A stretch of DNA of 64,000 nt from Gemmatimonadota bacterium. GTDB taxonomy: Bacteria; Gemmatimonadota; Gemmatimonadetes; Gemmatimonadales; Gemmatimonadaceae. The stretch covers positions 1 to 64,000 of the forward strand of contig JAPLKT010000121.1 in the NCBI GenBank assembly GCA_026387895.1, written 5' to 3'. The first letter of the stretch is position 1, and each line of letters opens with the position of its first letter. Shown piece by piece: positions 25,095 through 33,324 of the stretch. The notes under the pieces are model-generated. The model saw nothing but the letters and a program-made list of their open reading frames with translations. It did no database searches and was not told the origin of the DNA. A program made the position numbers and the translations under genes.

Positions 25095-26200
25095 GCGACC
25101 TTCGCTCCGTCGGTGGGACGACGCTCCAGCGCTTCGTCAAGAATCTGGCGTACCGCCGTGCTGAATGGTGTGGCGGCGAACCGGAGAATCGCGCCGATCG
25201 AGGTGTGATTCTCGTCCTCCGACAGTCCGCACTGCGCGTTCACTTCGAGCACCTGAAGCGCACCGGTGGCGCGATCTTGCCGCAAATCCACGCGCCCGTA
25301 ACCGCGCCCGCCGAGTGCGGCGTAGGCGTCCCAGCTGATGCGCATGATCTCGTCGGCGAGGGCGCCGCTGACCGGCTTGTAGTTCCAGAGATACTCATCG
25401 TTCCCGATCGGCGTTTCTTGTTCATAGATCTCCCAGAGCCGATCGAAGGAGAGGAATTTTTCGTTCTCGGGGAGGTCTTCGTGAAAGAGTCGTTCGACCG
25501 GCGCGTAGATCACCCGTCGTTCGGGCGCATCGTGCGAGCCAATAATGAAGGTCGTGTATTCGGGTCCCTGCACAAACCGCTCGACGAAGATCCCCCCATC
25601 GGCGAGCTCCCAGCCGCGATAGCCGCTCTGCATGGTCGCGAACTGCTCGCGGAGTGCGGCCTCATCGCTCACGACATTCTTGGTACCGATTCCCAAACTT
25701 CCCGCCGAGATGGCGGGCTTGAGGATGAGGGGCGCGCCGAGTCGGTCGAAGATGCCGGGGATGTTGCTGCCGTCCGGCGGGATGACTTCCCACGGCGAGG
25801 TCGGAACGTTGGCGCGTTCGAACGCGCGCTTCATCACGATCTTCGAGGTGGTGATGTCGAAGAAGTGGACGTCGGCGCCTGTGTAGTCGAGTCCGAGTTC
25901 GTTGAGCAGGTGGATCACGGAGAGGCCCGGTGATCCATTGATTTCGTCGCCGTCGCAGAGATTGAACATGATCGGCGCGCCGGCGCTGCTCGTGCGCGCT
26001 GTTTCCCGCGCGCCCTCAAGCGCGCCCTTAAGCGCGGCCTCGAGCGTGGCGCGCGCGCCCGCCATTGTCACGGGGGTCCACTGCCAGTGTGTGCCAAGCG
26101 CCGCGAACGCGCGCGCATACTCGGCTTCTCCCTGCGAGAAGTCGTTGTAGTAGGCGAGATTCGGATCGGTGGTCTCGACCGTTGGGACGAGAACCCACAC
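25091..26200 (-). CDS. ATP-grasp ligase, D-Ala-D-Ala-ligase-like
   Basis: 369 residues from GTG 26200. ATP-grasp features include FNLCDGDEINGSPGLS and LGLDYTGAD at residues 80-110, LILKPAISAGSLGIG with K161, FVERFVQGPEY around 205-215, and metal-binding LEVNAQCGLSEDE near the end. The absence of canonical Ddl active-site motifs argues against a cell-wall ligase. Its middle part has an insertion (APVERLFHEDLPENEKFLSF) similar in place to that of the next ligase, so the two are probably paralogues. ATGA overlap with the SET fusion gene implies equal, coupled synthesis. The likely reaction is carboxylate-amine ligation with ATP cleavage; substrates are unknown. Confidence 0.88.
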   Translation of the reverse strand: MWVLVPTVETTDPNLAYYNDFSQGEAEYARAFAALGTHWQWTPVTMAGARATLEAALKGALEGARETARTSSAGAPIMFNLCDGDEINGSPGLSVIHLLNELGLDYTGADVHFFDITTSKIVMKRAFERANVPTSPWEVIPPDGSNIPGIFDRLGAPLILKPAISAGSLGIGTKNVVSDEAALREQFATMQSGYRGWELADGGIFVERFVQGPEYTTFIIGSHDAPERRVIYAPVERLFHEDLPENEKFLSFDRLWEIYEQETPIGNDEYLWNYKPVSGALADEIMRISWDAYAALGGRGYGRVDLRQDRATGALQVLEVNAQCGLSEDENHTSIGAILRFAATPFSTAVRQILDEALERRPTDGAKVA

Positions 26201-26326
26201 AGGGCGCGGTGTGATGCTAGCGCTCCCGGTGGCGGAACGTGCAGGACGGGAAAATCATCCGTTCAAACTGTGGTACGCGCGCACGAGCGACAAGAGCAGC
26301 CCGCGCGGGTGGCAACGACGCGTCCG

Positions 26327-27346
26327 TTACGGACGCCGTCCCACCTGCTCGAAGGGGATGTTCCCGATAGGCCACTCGGCCCAGCCGGTGAGGTCAAAGT
26401 GCCACCACTCGGAGGGGTTCACCGAGAACCCCTCGCTCTCCATGACGGCGCGGAGCAGATCGCGGCGCCAGCGTTCCAGCGACGTCCCGCCCGGATAGCT
26501 GGGGTACGAACGGTGCGAGAACTCGTCATAGCCGCCGGGCATCCGCACCGGCTTTCCGTCGGCCAGCGTATACAGCGTGAGATCAACGGCCGCCCCGCGA
26601 TTGTGTTTCGACCCCGTGGCGGGGTTGGCGACAAACTCGTGGTCGGCGCCGGTGGTCGCGTCCCAGAACATCTTGGTCACGTACCAGGGGCGGTAGGCAT
26701 CGTGAATCAGGAGCCCGAACCCAAACGCCTTCAACGTGCGATTCGCGCGCACCACGGCCTCGGCGGCTGGGCGCTGCATGAAGGCGCGCCCCTGCGAATA
26801 CATGGCCGCGCCCATGAAGTTGTTGTCCGTAGCGTAGCGAATGTCGAGACGGATCGTGGAGTCGAGCGTGACGAGCTCCACGAGTTCCGGCGCGCGTTTC
26901 CCTGTCTCTGCTGGGACCGTGGCGGCAAGCGCATTGCGACGGAGCTCTGTGATCGGGCGCAGGGGCTTCACCCGAAAGGTGACCCCCTCTTCGGTGCCAA
27001 CGGCGAACCGCACGAGCGGCTGTCCCGTTGCGACTGTAAGTCGAAGTTCCCCGTTCACGCGCGTGAAGTCACGTGCTGGGACAACCGTGCGGTTCCCGTG
27101 GCTGGTGAATGCCACGAGTGCGCCGTTAACCTCGGCCACGATCTGCGTGTCTGCGGCGAAGGTGTATTCACCGATGTACGGAAGCAACGCCGCGGCGACT
27201 GATCGAGGGGGCGTCGGCACCGCGCTTAGCGCGATCGGAGTCGGCGCGACGGCGATCACAGGCGACGTTCCCGCCTGCGCATCAAGCGGACTCGCGAGGG
27301 CGAGCATGGCGATTGCGACGCACGTGGTGCGCATATTGTACGTCAT
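26327..27346 (-). CDS. VanX-like D-alanyl-D-alanine dipeptidase, exported
   Basis: 339 residues from ATG 27346 (MTYNMRTTCVAIAMLALASP), chosen for its signal peptide and the GGGGGGT stretch just upstream; the frame stays open beyond. After a Gly-poor N-terminal domain of about 120 residues, the M15D peptidase domain begins at LDIRYATDNNFMGAAMY. Zinc and catalytic residues are in SKHNRGAAVDLTLY and SEWWHFD, with LIHDAYRPWYV as the substrate-binding Arg region. VanX enzymes split D-Ala-D-Ala or related dipeptides. The export signal suggests a periplasmic role, unlike cytoplasmic VanX. It lies 126 bp before the two ATP-grasp genes on the same strand, so it may belong to the same unit. Confidence 0.88.
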   Translation of the reverse strand: MTYNMRTTCVAIAMLALASPLDAQAGTSPVIAVAPTPIALSAVPTPPRSVAAALLPYIGEYTFAADTQIVAEVNGALVAFTSHGNRTVVPARDFTRVNGELRLTVATGQPLVRFAVGTEEGVTFRVKPLRPITELRRNALAATVPAETGKRAPELVELVTLDSTIRLDIRYATDNNFMGAAMYSQGRAFMQRPAAEAVVRANRTLKAFGFGLLIHDAYRPWYVTKMFWDATTGADHEFVANPATGSKHNRGAAVDLTLYTLADGKPVRMPGGYDEFSHRSYPSYPGGTSLERWRRDLLRAVMESEGFSVNPSEWWHFDLTGWAEWPIGNIPFEQVGRRP

Positions 27347-27381
27347 GACCCCCCGGAGAAGTTCACAGGGGGCAGTGGAAA

Positions 27382-27591
27382 TCAGGCAGCGCCGGCGATG
27401 TAGCGGGCGAAGCGGCCGCAGTTCGTGCACTTCAGCGTCACCTGGCACCGTGGCGGCGGCGGAACGTCGCCTGGATCCCGCTCGATCGAGCCCGAGCAGC
27501 TTGGGCAGGAGAGGGGCGATCCGTTACGATCGTTGGCGATCAGATTTAGGGCTTGCGCCGGGTTGAACGAGGCCGGACGAGGCTTACGCAT
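27382..27591 (-). CDS. Small four-cysteine zinc ribbon protein
   Basis: 69 residues from ATG 27591, preceded by GTGGAGACT, a good ribosome-binding site. CPSC near residue 29 and CTNC near residue 56 form a probable zinc ribbon, and RFARYIAG ends the protein. The family is not recognised. Such ribbons often bind nucleic acid or a partner protein. It lies 35 bp upstream of the VanX-like gene and may be co-transcribed with it. Confidence 0.7.
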   Translation of the reverse strand: MRKPRPASFNPAQALNLIANDRNGSPLSCPSCSGSIERDPGDVPPPPRCQVTLKCTNCGRFARYIAGAA

Positions 27592-27731
27592 ACAGTCTCC
27601 ACTGGATAACCCGGGCCCATACGGCACCGGTCTGGCATGACTGTAACCTAATCAGTCCGAGCCCAAAATCGTAGTGGTGAGACTCTGTGTTTCGGTGTTT
27701 GTTCGTCTATTTCCAACTATAAATACGCGTC

Positions 27732-27743
27732 GAAACCGGTTTC
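27732..27743. repeat. Perfect 12-bp palindrome at the fumarase stop
   Basis: GAAACCGGTTTC overlaps the last bases of the fumarase stop codon and lies upstream of the zinc ribbon gene, where that gene's promoter should be. It could be an operator; it has no loop, so a terminator is unlikely. Confidence 0.35.
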
Positions 27744-29265
27744 ACCCGGTCAGTACTGGAAGTTCACGGATTTTCTTGGCCCATTCAGCCGGTCCGGACT
27801 CGTGCACGTTGTGCCCTTCGGCATCCACGGCAACGGTTACCGGCATGTCGGCGACCTCAAACTCGTAGATCGCCTCCATTCCGAGCTCTTCAAATGCCAC
27901 CAACCGTGAGCTGCGAATCGCTTTGGACACGAGGTACGCGGCCCCGCCGATCGCCATTAGGTATGCGGCCTTGTGCTTCCGGATGGCTTCGAGCCCCACC
28001 GGCCCGCGTTCGGCCTTCCCGATCATCGCAATCAATCCGGTCTTGGCCAGCATCATCTCGGTGAACTTGTCCATTCGTGTGGCGGTAGTCGGACCCGCGG
28101 GTCCGACGACTTCATCACGCACGGGGTCCACGGGGCCCACGTAGTAGATCATCCGGTTCGTGAAGTCGACACCCGGCGGCAGTCCCTCACCGCTCGCGTA
28201 GAGATCGGCGATCCGCTTGTGTGCGGCATCGCGTCCCGTGAGCAGCTTGCCGTTGAGCAATAGGCGATCCCCGGCTTTCCAGCTCTGCACCTCGGCCGGT
28301 GTCAGGGCGTCGAGGTTCACGTGCTTCGCGTTCCGGTCGGGGTGCCAGGTGACCTTTGGCCAGTCGCTGAGCTTTGGCGTGGGGAGCTGCGCGATACCCG
28401 AACCATCGAGCGTGAAGTGCGCGTGGCGCGTGGCGGCGCAGTTTGGAATTATTGCCACCGGCTTGCTGGCCGCGTGCGTGGGGTAATCGAGGATCTTTAC
28501 GTCGAGCACCGTCGAGAGCCCGCCCAGACCCTGCGCGCCGATCCCGAGTGCGTTGACCTTGTCGAACAGTTCGATGCGGAGCTCTTCGATCTTGTTTTGC
28601 GGGCCGCGCGCTTTGAGCTGCGTCATGTCGATATCTCCCATGAGCGACTCTTTGGCGAGCAGCATCGCCTTCTCCGCCGTGCCGCCGATGCCGATGCCGA
28701 GCATGCCTGGCGGGCACCAGCCGGCGCCCATCGTCGGGACCGTCTTCAGCACCCAGTCGACGATGCTGTCACTGGGATTGAGCATCACGAACTTTGACTT
28801 GTTCTCAGAGCCGCCCCCCTTGGCCGCGAGTTGTACCTCGACGGTGTCGCCCGGGACGATCTCATAGTGGACCACGGCCGGCGTGTTGTCGCGGGTATTC
28901 GTGCGACCAAAGGCTGGGTCGGAAACAATCGAGGCTCGGAGCACATTGTCGGGCTGCAGATACGCGCGCCGTACGCCCTCGTTCACCATATCGGTCACCG
29001 ACATCGTGGCGTCCCAGCGCACATTCATCCCGACCTTGAGGAACACCACCACAATGCCGGTGTCCTGGCAAATGGGACGGTGTCCCTCGGCGCACATGCG
29101 CGAGTTGGTGAGGATCTGGGCAATCGCATCTTTGGCCGCCGGCGACTGCTCGTTCTCGTAGGCATCACCAAGCGCCGTGATGTAGTCCACGGGGTGGAAA
29201 TACGAGATGTGCTGGAGGGCGTCCTGAATGGACTGGATGAAGTCGGACTGTGCGATGACGGTCAT
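27742..29265 (-). CDS. fumA: Fumarate hydratase, class I
   Basis: 507 residues, normal for the single-chain class I enzyme. It interconverts fumarate and malate in the TCA cycle and depends on an oxygen-sensitive [4Fe-4S] cluster. The alpha part has CAEGHRPICQDTG and PTMGAGWCPPGMLGIGIGG; PNCAATRHAHF follows. These supply the three cluster cysteines. The beta part begins around residue 330 and has YVGPVDPVRDEVVGPAGPTT and DMPVTVAVDAEGHNVH near the C-terminus. TAGATTCC about 25 nt upstream of the start codon is a likely -10 element. The gene precedes the zinc ribbon and VanX genes on the same strand. Confidence 0.96.
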   Translation of the reverse strand: MTVIAQSDFIQSIQDALQHISYFHPVDYITALGDAYENEQSPAAKDAIAQILTNSRMCAEGHRPICQDTGIVVVFLKVGMNVRWDATMSVTDMVNEGVRRAYLQPDNVLRASIVSDPAFGRTNTRDNTPAVVHYEIVPGDTVEVQLAAKGGGSENKSKFVMLNPSDSIVDWVLKTVPTMGAGWCPPGMLGIGIGGTAEKAMLLAKESLMGDIDMTQLKARGPQNKIEELRIELFDKVNALGIGAQGLGGLSTVLDVKILDYPTHAASKPVAIIPNCAATRHAHFTLDGSGIAQLPTPKLSDWPKVTWHPDRNAKHVNLDALTPAEVQSWKAGDRLLLNGKLLTGRDAAHKRIADLYASGEGLPPGVDFTNRMIYYVGPVDPVRDEVVGPAGPTTATRMDKFTEMMLAKTGLIAMIGKAERGPVGLEAIRKHKAAYLMAIGGAAYLVSKAIRSSRLVAFEELGMEAIYEFEVADMPVTVAVDAEGHNVHESGPAEWAKKIRELPVLTG

Positions 29266-29356
29266 GGTCGTGGCTCAAGGGTCCAATGGTGGAATCTAGC
29301 CAGCGTTCGCGGTGGTGGTGACATCCGCCGCCGCGGTGCTCCCGCTCCCGTTCCCG

Positions 29357-30559
29357 TTAGCGCTGTAGCCGCCGGATTGAGCTCACCCCAAGCACCGGCC
29401 CGACCGCTAACGCGGCAAAGGCCCACGGCCAGCCCGCGCCACGGACGATTGGCGGAATCATTTGGATGGTGATGGTGGTGAGCAGGAAGCCGAGGGATGT
29501 CTGGAGAGTGAGCGCGGTGCCCACGGCGTGCGGCTCCACCGACTCCGTGACGAGCACACTGAACTGCGCACTGTCGGCGATAATGAAGAACCCCCAGATG
29601 ATGGTGACGGGAGCAAGAATCCAGAGTGAGCGTCCGAAGCTCAGTCCGATGAGCGCGCAACAGGTGCCGCTGATGACGAGCGCGCGAATCACGAGTGGTA
29701 CGCGCCCGATCCGGTCGGCGACCCAGCCGCCCCACACACAGCCAATACCCCCCACTGCGATCACGGCGAACGACAGCACGGCGATCGCGGGCGACGAGGG
29801 TGCGGTGAGTGCGTGCGCATCGCCGGCCACACTTGCGGCGAGGAAGGCGGGGATCCAGGTCCAGTACGAATACAGCTCGGCCATGTGCCCGAGGTAGCCA
29901 CCCGTGGCGAGCCGCCAGCGGCGCGAGCGTACCACGTCGGCGGCCAACGACCAGGAGAACGGGCGTGGCGGGAAGGCGTGTGGGCCGTCACGATAAAAAC
30001 TGAAGACAAGCACCGCAGCCAGAAGTGCACCGCTGCAACAGACCACCGTTACGCCAATCACCGTGGCGTTCGGTATTGCGTGAACGAGATAGGGCACGGC
30101 TTTCCCGATCGTGAGCGCTCCGACCACGGTGCCCACGGCGAGTCCGCGCCGCTCGCGGAACCAGGTGCTCGCCATCTTCATCGCCGGTGGATACACACCG
30201 GCAAGACAGACCCCGGAGAAAAACCGACTCGCGATAATCACCGCGAATGATCCAGCAACTGCCATTGGCGCACTCGCCAACGCGCCGAGTGTCGCCGCTG
30301 TGGCAAAGAGCAGTCGCGCCGGAATCACATCAGCGAGGTTAAGCAACGCCGAGAGCGCGGTGCCAATCACGAATCCGAGCTGCACTGCGACGGTGAGCAT
30401 CGCGACTTGGCCGCCCGTCAGGTCGAAGCGCGCTTGCAGCTGCGGTGCGACCGCGCTACCGGCGAACCAAAGTGACATGCCGAGCAACTCGGCGGTCGCC
30501 AGCAAGGCGAGCATGCGCCAGCGATCAGGCGCACGATCAGGCGCGCGATCGCTAGGCAT
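29357..30559 (-). CDS. MFS transporter
   Basis: 400 residues from ATG 30559; the frame is open upstream only as antisense of the glycosyltransferase. About 12 membrane helices are visible. The first helix is LALLATAELLGMSLWFAGS, and RFFSGVCLAGVYPPAMKM plus FRERRGLAVGTVVGALTIG are typical of major facilitator loops 2-3 and helix 4-5. The second half repeats the pattern with WVADRIGRVPLVIRAL. Substrate unknown; relatives are often annotated as nitrate or organic anion carriers. The start lies 19 bp after the GT4 stop, so it may end the glycan operon. Confidence 0.88.
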   Translation of the reverse strand: MPSDRAPDRAPDRWRMLALLATAELLGMSLWFAGSAVAPQLQARFDLTGGQVAMLTVAVQLGFVIGTALSALLNLADVIPARLLFATAATLGALASAPMAVAGSFAVIIASRFFSGVCLAGVYPPAMKMASTWFRERRGLAVGTVVGALTIGKAVPYLVHAIPNATVIGVTVVCCSGALLAAVLVFSFYRDGPHAFPPRPFSWSLAADVVRSRRWRLATGGYLGHMAELYSYWTWIPAFLAASVAGDAHALTAPSSPAIAVLSFAVIAVGGIGCVWGGWVADRIGRVPLVIRALVISGTCCALIGLSFGRSLWILAPVTIIWGFFIIADSAQFSVLVTESVEPHAVGTALTLQTSLGFLLTTITIQMIPPIVRGAGWPWAFAALAVGPVLGVSSIRRLQR

Positions 30560-30578
30560 GGATGGTGAGCTGGTCACG

Positions 30579-31730
30579 TCAGCGCACACGGAGCGACGCA
30601 TAGAAGTCCAGTGTATCAGAGGCGACGCGATCCCAGGTGAGCGATTGGACGGAGCGCTGGGCTGCGGCGCGCATCTCGTTAAGGTGCGCCGATTGCGCCA
30701 TGTGCGCGATGGCATCCGCCATCTGAGCGCCAGTCGTGTACTCGGGGAGCAGCGTTCCCAGTTCCGGTGTGACCAGTGTGTCGGCTGCGCCGACGTTCGA
30801 GACGACTGGGGTGAGTCCACACGCCATCGTCTCGACGAGTGACATGTTGAACCCCTCGCTCCAGCTCGCTGACACGAACAGTTGCTGCTCCGCGAGAAGC
30901 GTCGGCAACGCGTCCCTGTCGTAGCGCGGGTGCACGACGAGCCGTTCTGCCGCGCTCGTTGGGAAGAGCGGGGCGAGTGTTTCGCGGCCGATATGCGTCC
31001 CCAGGAGATGCGACTGCACAGGTATCGCGCGCGCTTCGAGCAACCGCGCGGCATCGAGGATGACCTGACGCCCCTTGTTGATGGTCCAGGCGCCGAGGAC
31101 GGCGATGCCCAGTGGTGCGCCGCTCGGGTGTGGACGCGGGGCCGGACGTCCCAGTAAGGTCGCCGGGAGCGCGTTCGGGATGACGGTCGTGCGGCGGGCG
31201 TCCAGTTGGAGGTTCCTGTGGGCCCAGTCGCGGTTGCGCTGGTTGAGAAACACCGCCCCGTCGGACGCACGCAGCGTGCGCGCCACTTCGCGCAGCCGCC
31301 AGCCGCCGTGGTATAGGCGGTATTTCCACGAGAGCGTGAGTTCGCCGCGCTGGGCACGTTCCACGCGGACTTTATGTGCCCAGTGTTCTAGGCCATGCGC
31401 GCGCGTGACTGTGAGTGGAGCGCCCGCGCGACTCCCGGAAGGTCGCACCGAGAGCCAGCGCCAGAGGTCGCCAGTGGAGGCATCGACGACGTCGAAGCGC
31501 GACGCGTTGGCGGAGAGAAACTTTGCCACGTGCCACGGGAAGGCCAACATCTGTCGCACGCGGGCTGTCGACGAGCCGGCCGGTGTGTCGAAGGCATCGT
31601 CGAAGGTAAAGAACTCCGTGGTCGCTCCGCGCGCGCGCATGGCGGCTGCCAACTGCATCGTGGCACCGCTCACCCCCGCGTTCGGGTCGAGCGCATGATG
31701 CACCACGAACAGCACACGCGGCGCGCTCAC
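30579..31730 (-). CDS. Glycosyltransferase family 4 protein
   Basis: 383 residues, GTG start overlapping the methyltransferase stop (GTGA). The N-terminal Rossmann half starts RVLFVVHHALDPNAGVSGAT. The C-terminal half carries LGAWTINKGRQVILDAARLL, VHPRYDRDALPTLLAEQQLF and the family-4 signature SWSEGFNMSLVETMACGLTP, where the Glu contacts the nucleotide sugar. It should transfer a hexose from NDP-sugar to a glycan or lipid acceptor in the cytoplasm. Gene order with GT2, a methyltransferase and an MFS carrier suggests assembly of a modified surface glycan. Confidence 0.92.
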   Translation of the reverse strand: MSAPRVLFVVHHALDPNAGVSGATMQLAAAMRARGATTEFFTFDDAFDTPAGSSTARVRQMLAFPWHVAKFLSANASRFDVVDASTGDLWRWLSVRPSGSRAGAPLTVTRAHGLEHWAHKVRVERAQRGELTLSWKYRLYHGGWRLREVARTLRASDGAVFLNQRNRDWAHRNLQLDARRTTVIPNALPATLLGRPAPRPHPSGAPLGIAVLGAWTINKGRQVILDAARLLEARAIPVQSHLLGTHIGRETLAPLFPTSAAERLVVHPRYDRDALPTLLAEQQLFVSASWSEGFNMSLVETMACGLTPVVSNVGAADTLVTPELGTLLPEYTTGAQMADAIAHMAQSAHLNEMRAAAQRSVQSLTWDRVASDTLDFYASLRVR

Positions 31731-32452
31731 GTACGGCGCGCTCCGCTTGCTCCGCGGGTAGCGACGGTCAGCGAATGAGCGCCGAACCAGCGGGTTATCG
31801 GGCGCACCTGATCGAGCGCAAACATCCGCCTGGGACGGCGACCAGGCAGGTACAGATAGTGCCCGAACCCGTCAATCACGTCGACCTGGCACCCGAGCGC
31901 ACGCAGGGCTCGCACGCGTCCGATGAGTGTCACTGGCTGGTTGATGGGCTGTCCCGTTTCGGCGTACGGGCGCCCGGTGAGATTCCGGAACGCGCGATAC
32001 AATCCGAGCAGCCCAATGTAGTTCGGCGTTGTGATGATGAGCCGTCCGCCAGGCTTCGTGACGCGCACGAGCTCGGCGAGTCCTGCGGATGGCGACGGCA
32101 CGTGCTCGAGCGTCTCAAAACTACAGATGAGGTCGAAGGTCGCGTCCGCAAAGGGAAGACGCTCGATATCGCCGGCGAGGAATCCGCCCTCGGGTGCCAG
32201 TGGCGCAACGTCGCGTTTGGCGATCGCGACGGCGGCCGTCGAATAGTCCGCGAAGGCAATGCAGCGGGCGCCGCGGCCCGCGAGCCATCGGGCAAAGGCG
32301 CCGCGGCCGCAGGCGATCTCGAGTACCACGCTGCCGGTGAGATCGCCCACACAGGGAATCGCGGCCTCGTGCCATGGCGAGAGTGCGTCGTCGGGCTGCT
32401 CGACCTCGAGCGCGCGATGCCATGCGTCATAGGCGCGGCGTGCATCAGTCAT
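31727..32452 (-). CDS. SAM-dependent methyltransferase
   Basis: 241 residues from ATG 32452 (MTDARRAYDAWH), which overlaps the GT2 stop as ATGA. The class I fold shows VVLEIACGRGAFARWLA (SAM glycine loop), ERLPFADATFDLICSFETLEHV (acidic and motif II) and LVRVTKPGGRLIITTPN (motif III). The C-terminal part is basic. UbiE-like small-molecule or glycan methylation is likely. Its coupling to glycosyltransferases on both sides suggests a sugar or lipid acceptor. Confidence 0.92.
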   Translation of the reverse strand: MTDARRAYDAWHRALEVEQPDDALSPWHEAAIPCVGDLTGSVVLEIACGRGAFARWLAGRGARCIAFADYSTAAVAIAKRDVAPLAPEGGFLAGDIERLPFADATFDLICSFETLEHVPSPSAGLAELVRVTKPGGRLIITTPNYIGLLGLYRAFRNLTGRPYAETGQPINQPVTLIGRVRALRALGCQVDVIDGFGHYLYLPGRRPRRMFALDQVRPITRWFGAHSLTVATRGASGARRT

Positions 32453-33324
32453 CCGCGCACGACGCGATGCGCCTGCTCCTGCCACGCGCGGAAGTGCCAG
32501 AGGATGTGCCACGCTTCGGCTACAAGCGACACGAGCGCGCTGCAGCCGTCGACGAGTACTGGACGTTCACGTATCGCGCGGAGCCGTGTGAGCACCACGC
32601 GTCGCAGCAGTAGTATGAGCGGGAGGGCTTCGCGGTGAATGGCCGCGTAGAGCACCGCTGAATAATGCTGCCGCGCGAGCGCTCCCCCCCACGCGAGTCG
32701 CCGCGGCGGGTGGTCTACAATGGCCTCCGAGGAGAATCCTTCGACGAGTCCGCCGTCACGTGCACGCTGCTGCAGGTCGAAATCTTCCATGTGCGCGTGC
32801 GGAAAACGTTCATCAAATCCGCCAAACTGTTCAAAGGCGCTGCGGCGAATCAGGAAGTTGCAACTCCAGATCCACGCGCCCGTTTCGTTCACTGGCGAGA
32901 TCTGTAGGGGCGATGTCCATGGCTGGCGACAGACCGTACATCCTGGGGAGATCTCCCAGCCACGCGCGACCGCGACGAGGAAGCCACTCAGCCAGTTGGG
33001 ATCCGGAAGACAGTCGTCGTCAGTAAAGACGAGATACGACGCCCGCGCCAGCCGCGCGCCTGCATTTCGGTTTGCGGCGGGGCCCCGCCGTGGGCCCGCC
33101 GTCCACAGGGCCCACGGGTAGCGGTCCGCTACCATGCGGCGAGAGATCTCGTCTGTACTGTCGTCAGAAACGATGACTTCGTAACGCGCGGCGTCGAGCG
33201 ATTGCATGCCGGGTGCGAGTCGATCGAGGCACTGGGCCAGCGTGTCGGGGCGTTGGTACGTGGGAATCACGACGCTCAAGGTCGGCGTCGCGCGCCCATC
33301 GTCCGGCACCGGCGTCAGGTCCAT
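32449..33324 (-). CDS. Glycosyltransferase family 2 protein
   Basis: 291 residues from ATG 33324 (MDLTPVPDD); GTG 33342 is an alternative. The GT-A fold has LSVVIPTYQRPDTLAQCLDR, VIVSDDSTD and the metal-binding FTDDDCLPDP, then GGFDERFPHAHMEDFDLQQR with the catalytic ED. The C-terminal 60 residues are hydrophobic and Arg-rich and may lie on the membrane. The start sits inside the end of the OB/HD nuclease gene, a 10-nt overlap, and the stop overlaps the methyltransferase start, so the genes are coupled. Confidence 0.92.
   Translation of the reverse strand: MDLTPVPDDGRATPTLSVVIPTYQRPDTLAQCLDRLAPGMQSLDAARYEVIVSDDSTDEISRRMVADRYPWALWTAGPRRGPAANRNAGARLARASYLVFTDDDCLPDPNWLSGFLVAVARGWEISPGCTVCRQPWTSPLQISPVNETGAWIWSCNFLIRRSAFEQFGGFDERFPHAHMEDFDLQQRARDGGLVEGFSSEAIVDHPPRRLAWGGALARQHYSAVLYAAIHREALPLILLLRRVVLTRLRAIRERPVLVDGCSALVSLVAEAWHILWHFRAWQEQAHRVVRG

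Noticed and set aside
25091-26200. Naming the ligases as D-alanine-D-alanine ligase (ddl)
   Set aside because: Only the ATP-grasp core is shared; the Ddl-specific C-terminal substrate motif is absent.
26087-27202. A 371-residue plus-strand open frame opposite the VanX-like and ligase genes
   Set aside because: It crosses two convincing minus-strand genes and has no family features.
30560-31357. An N-terminal extension of the MFS transporter frame
   Set aside because: It lies in another frame inside the GT4 gene and is Arg/Ser-rich; the transporter starts at 30559.
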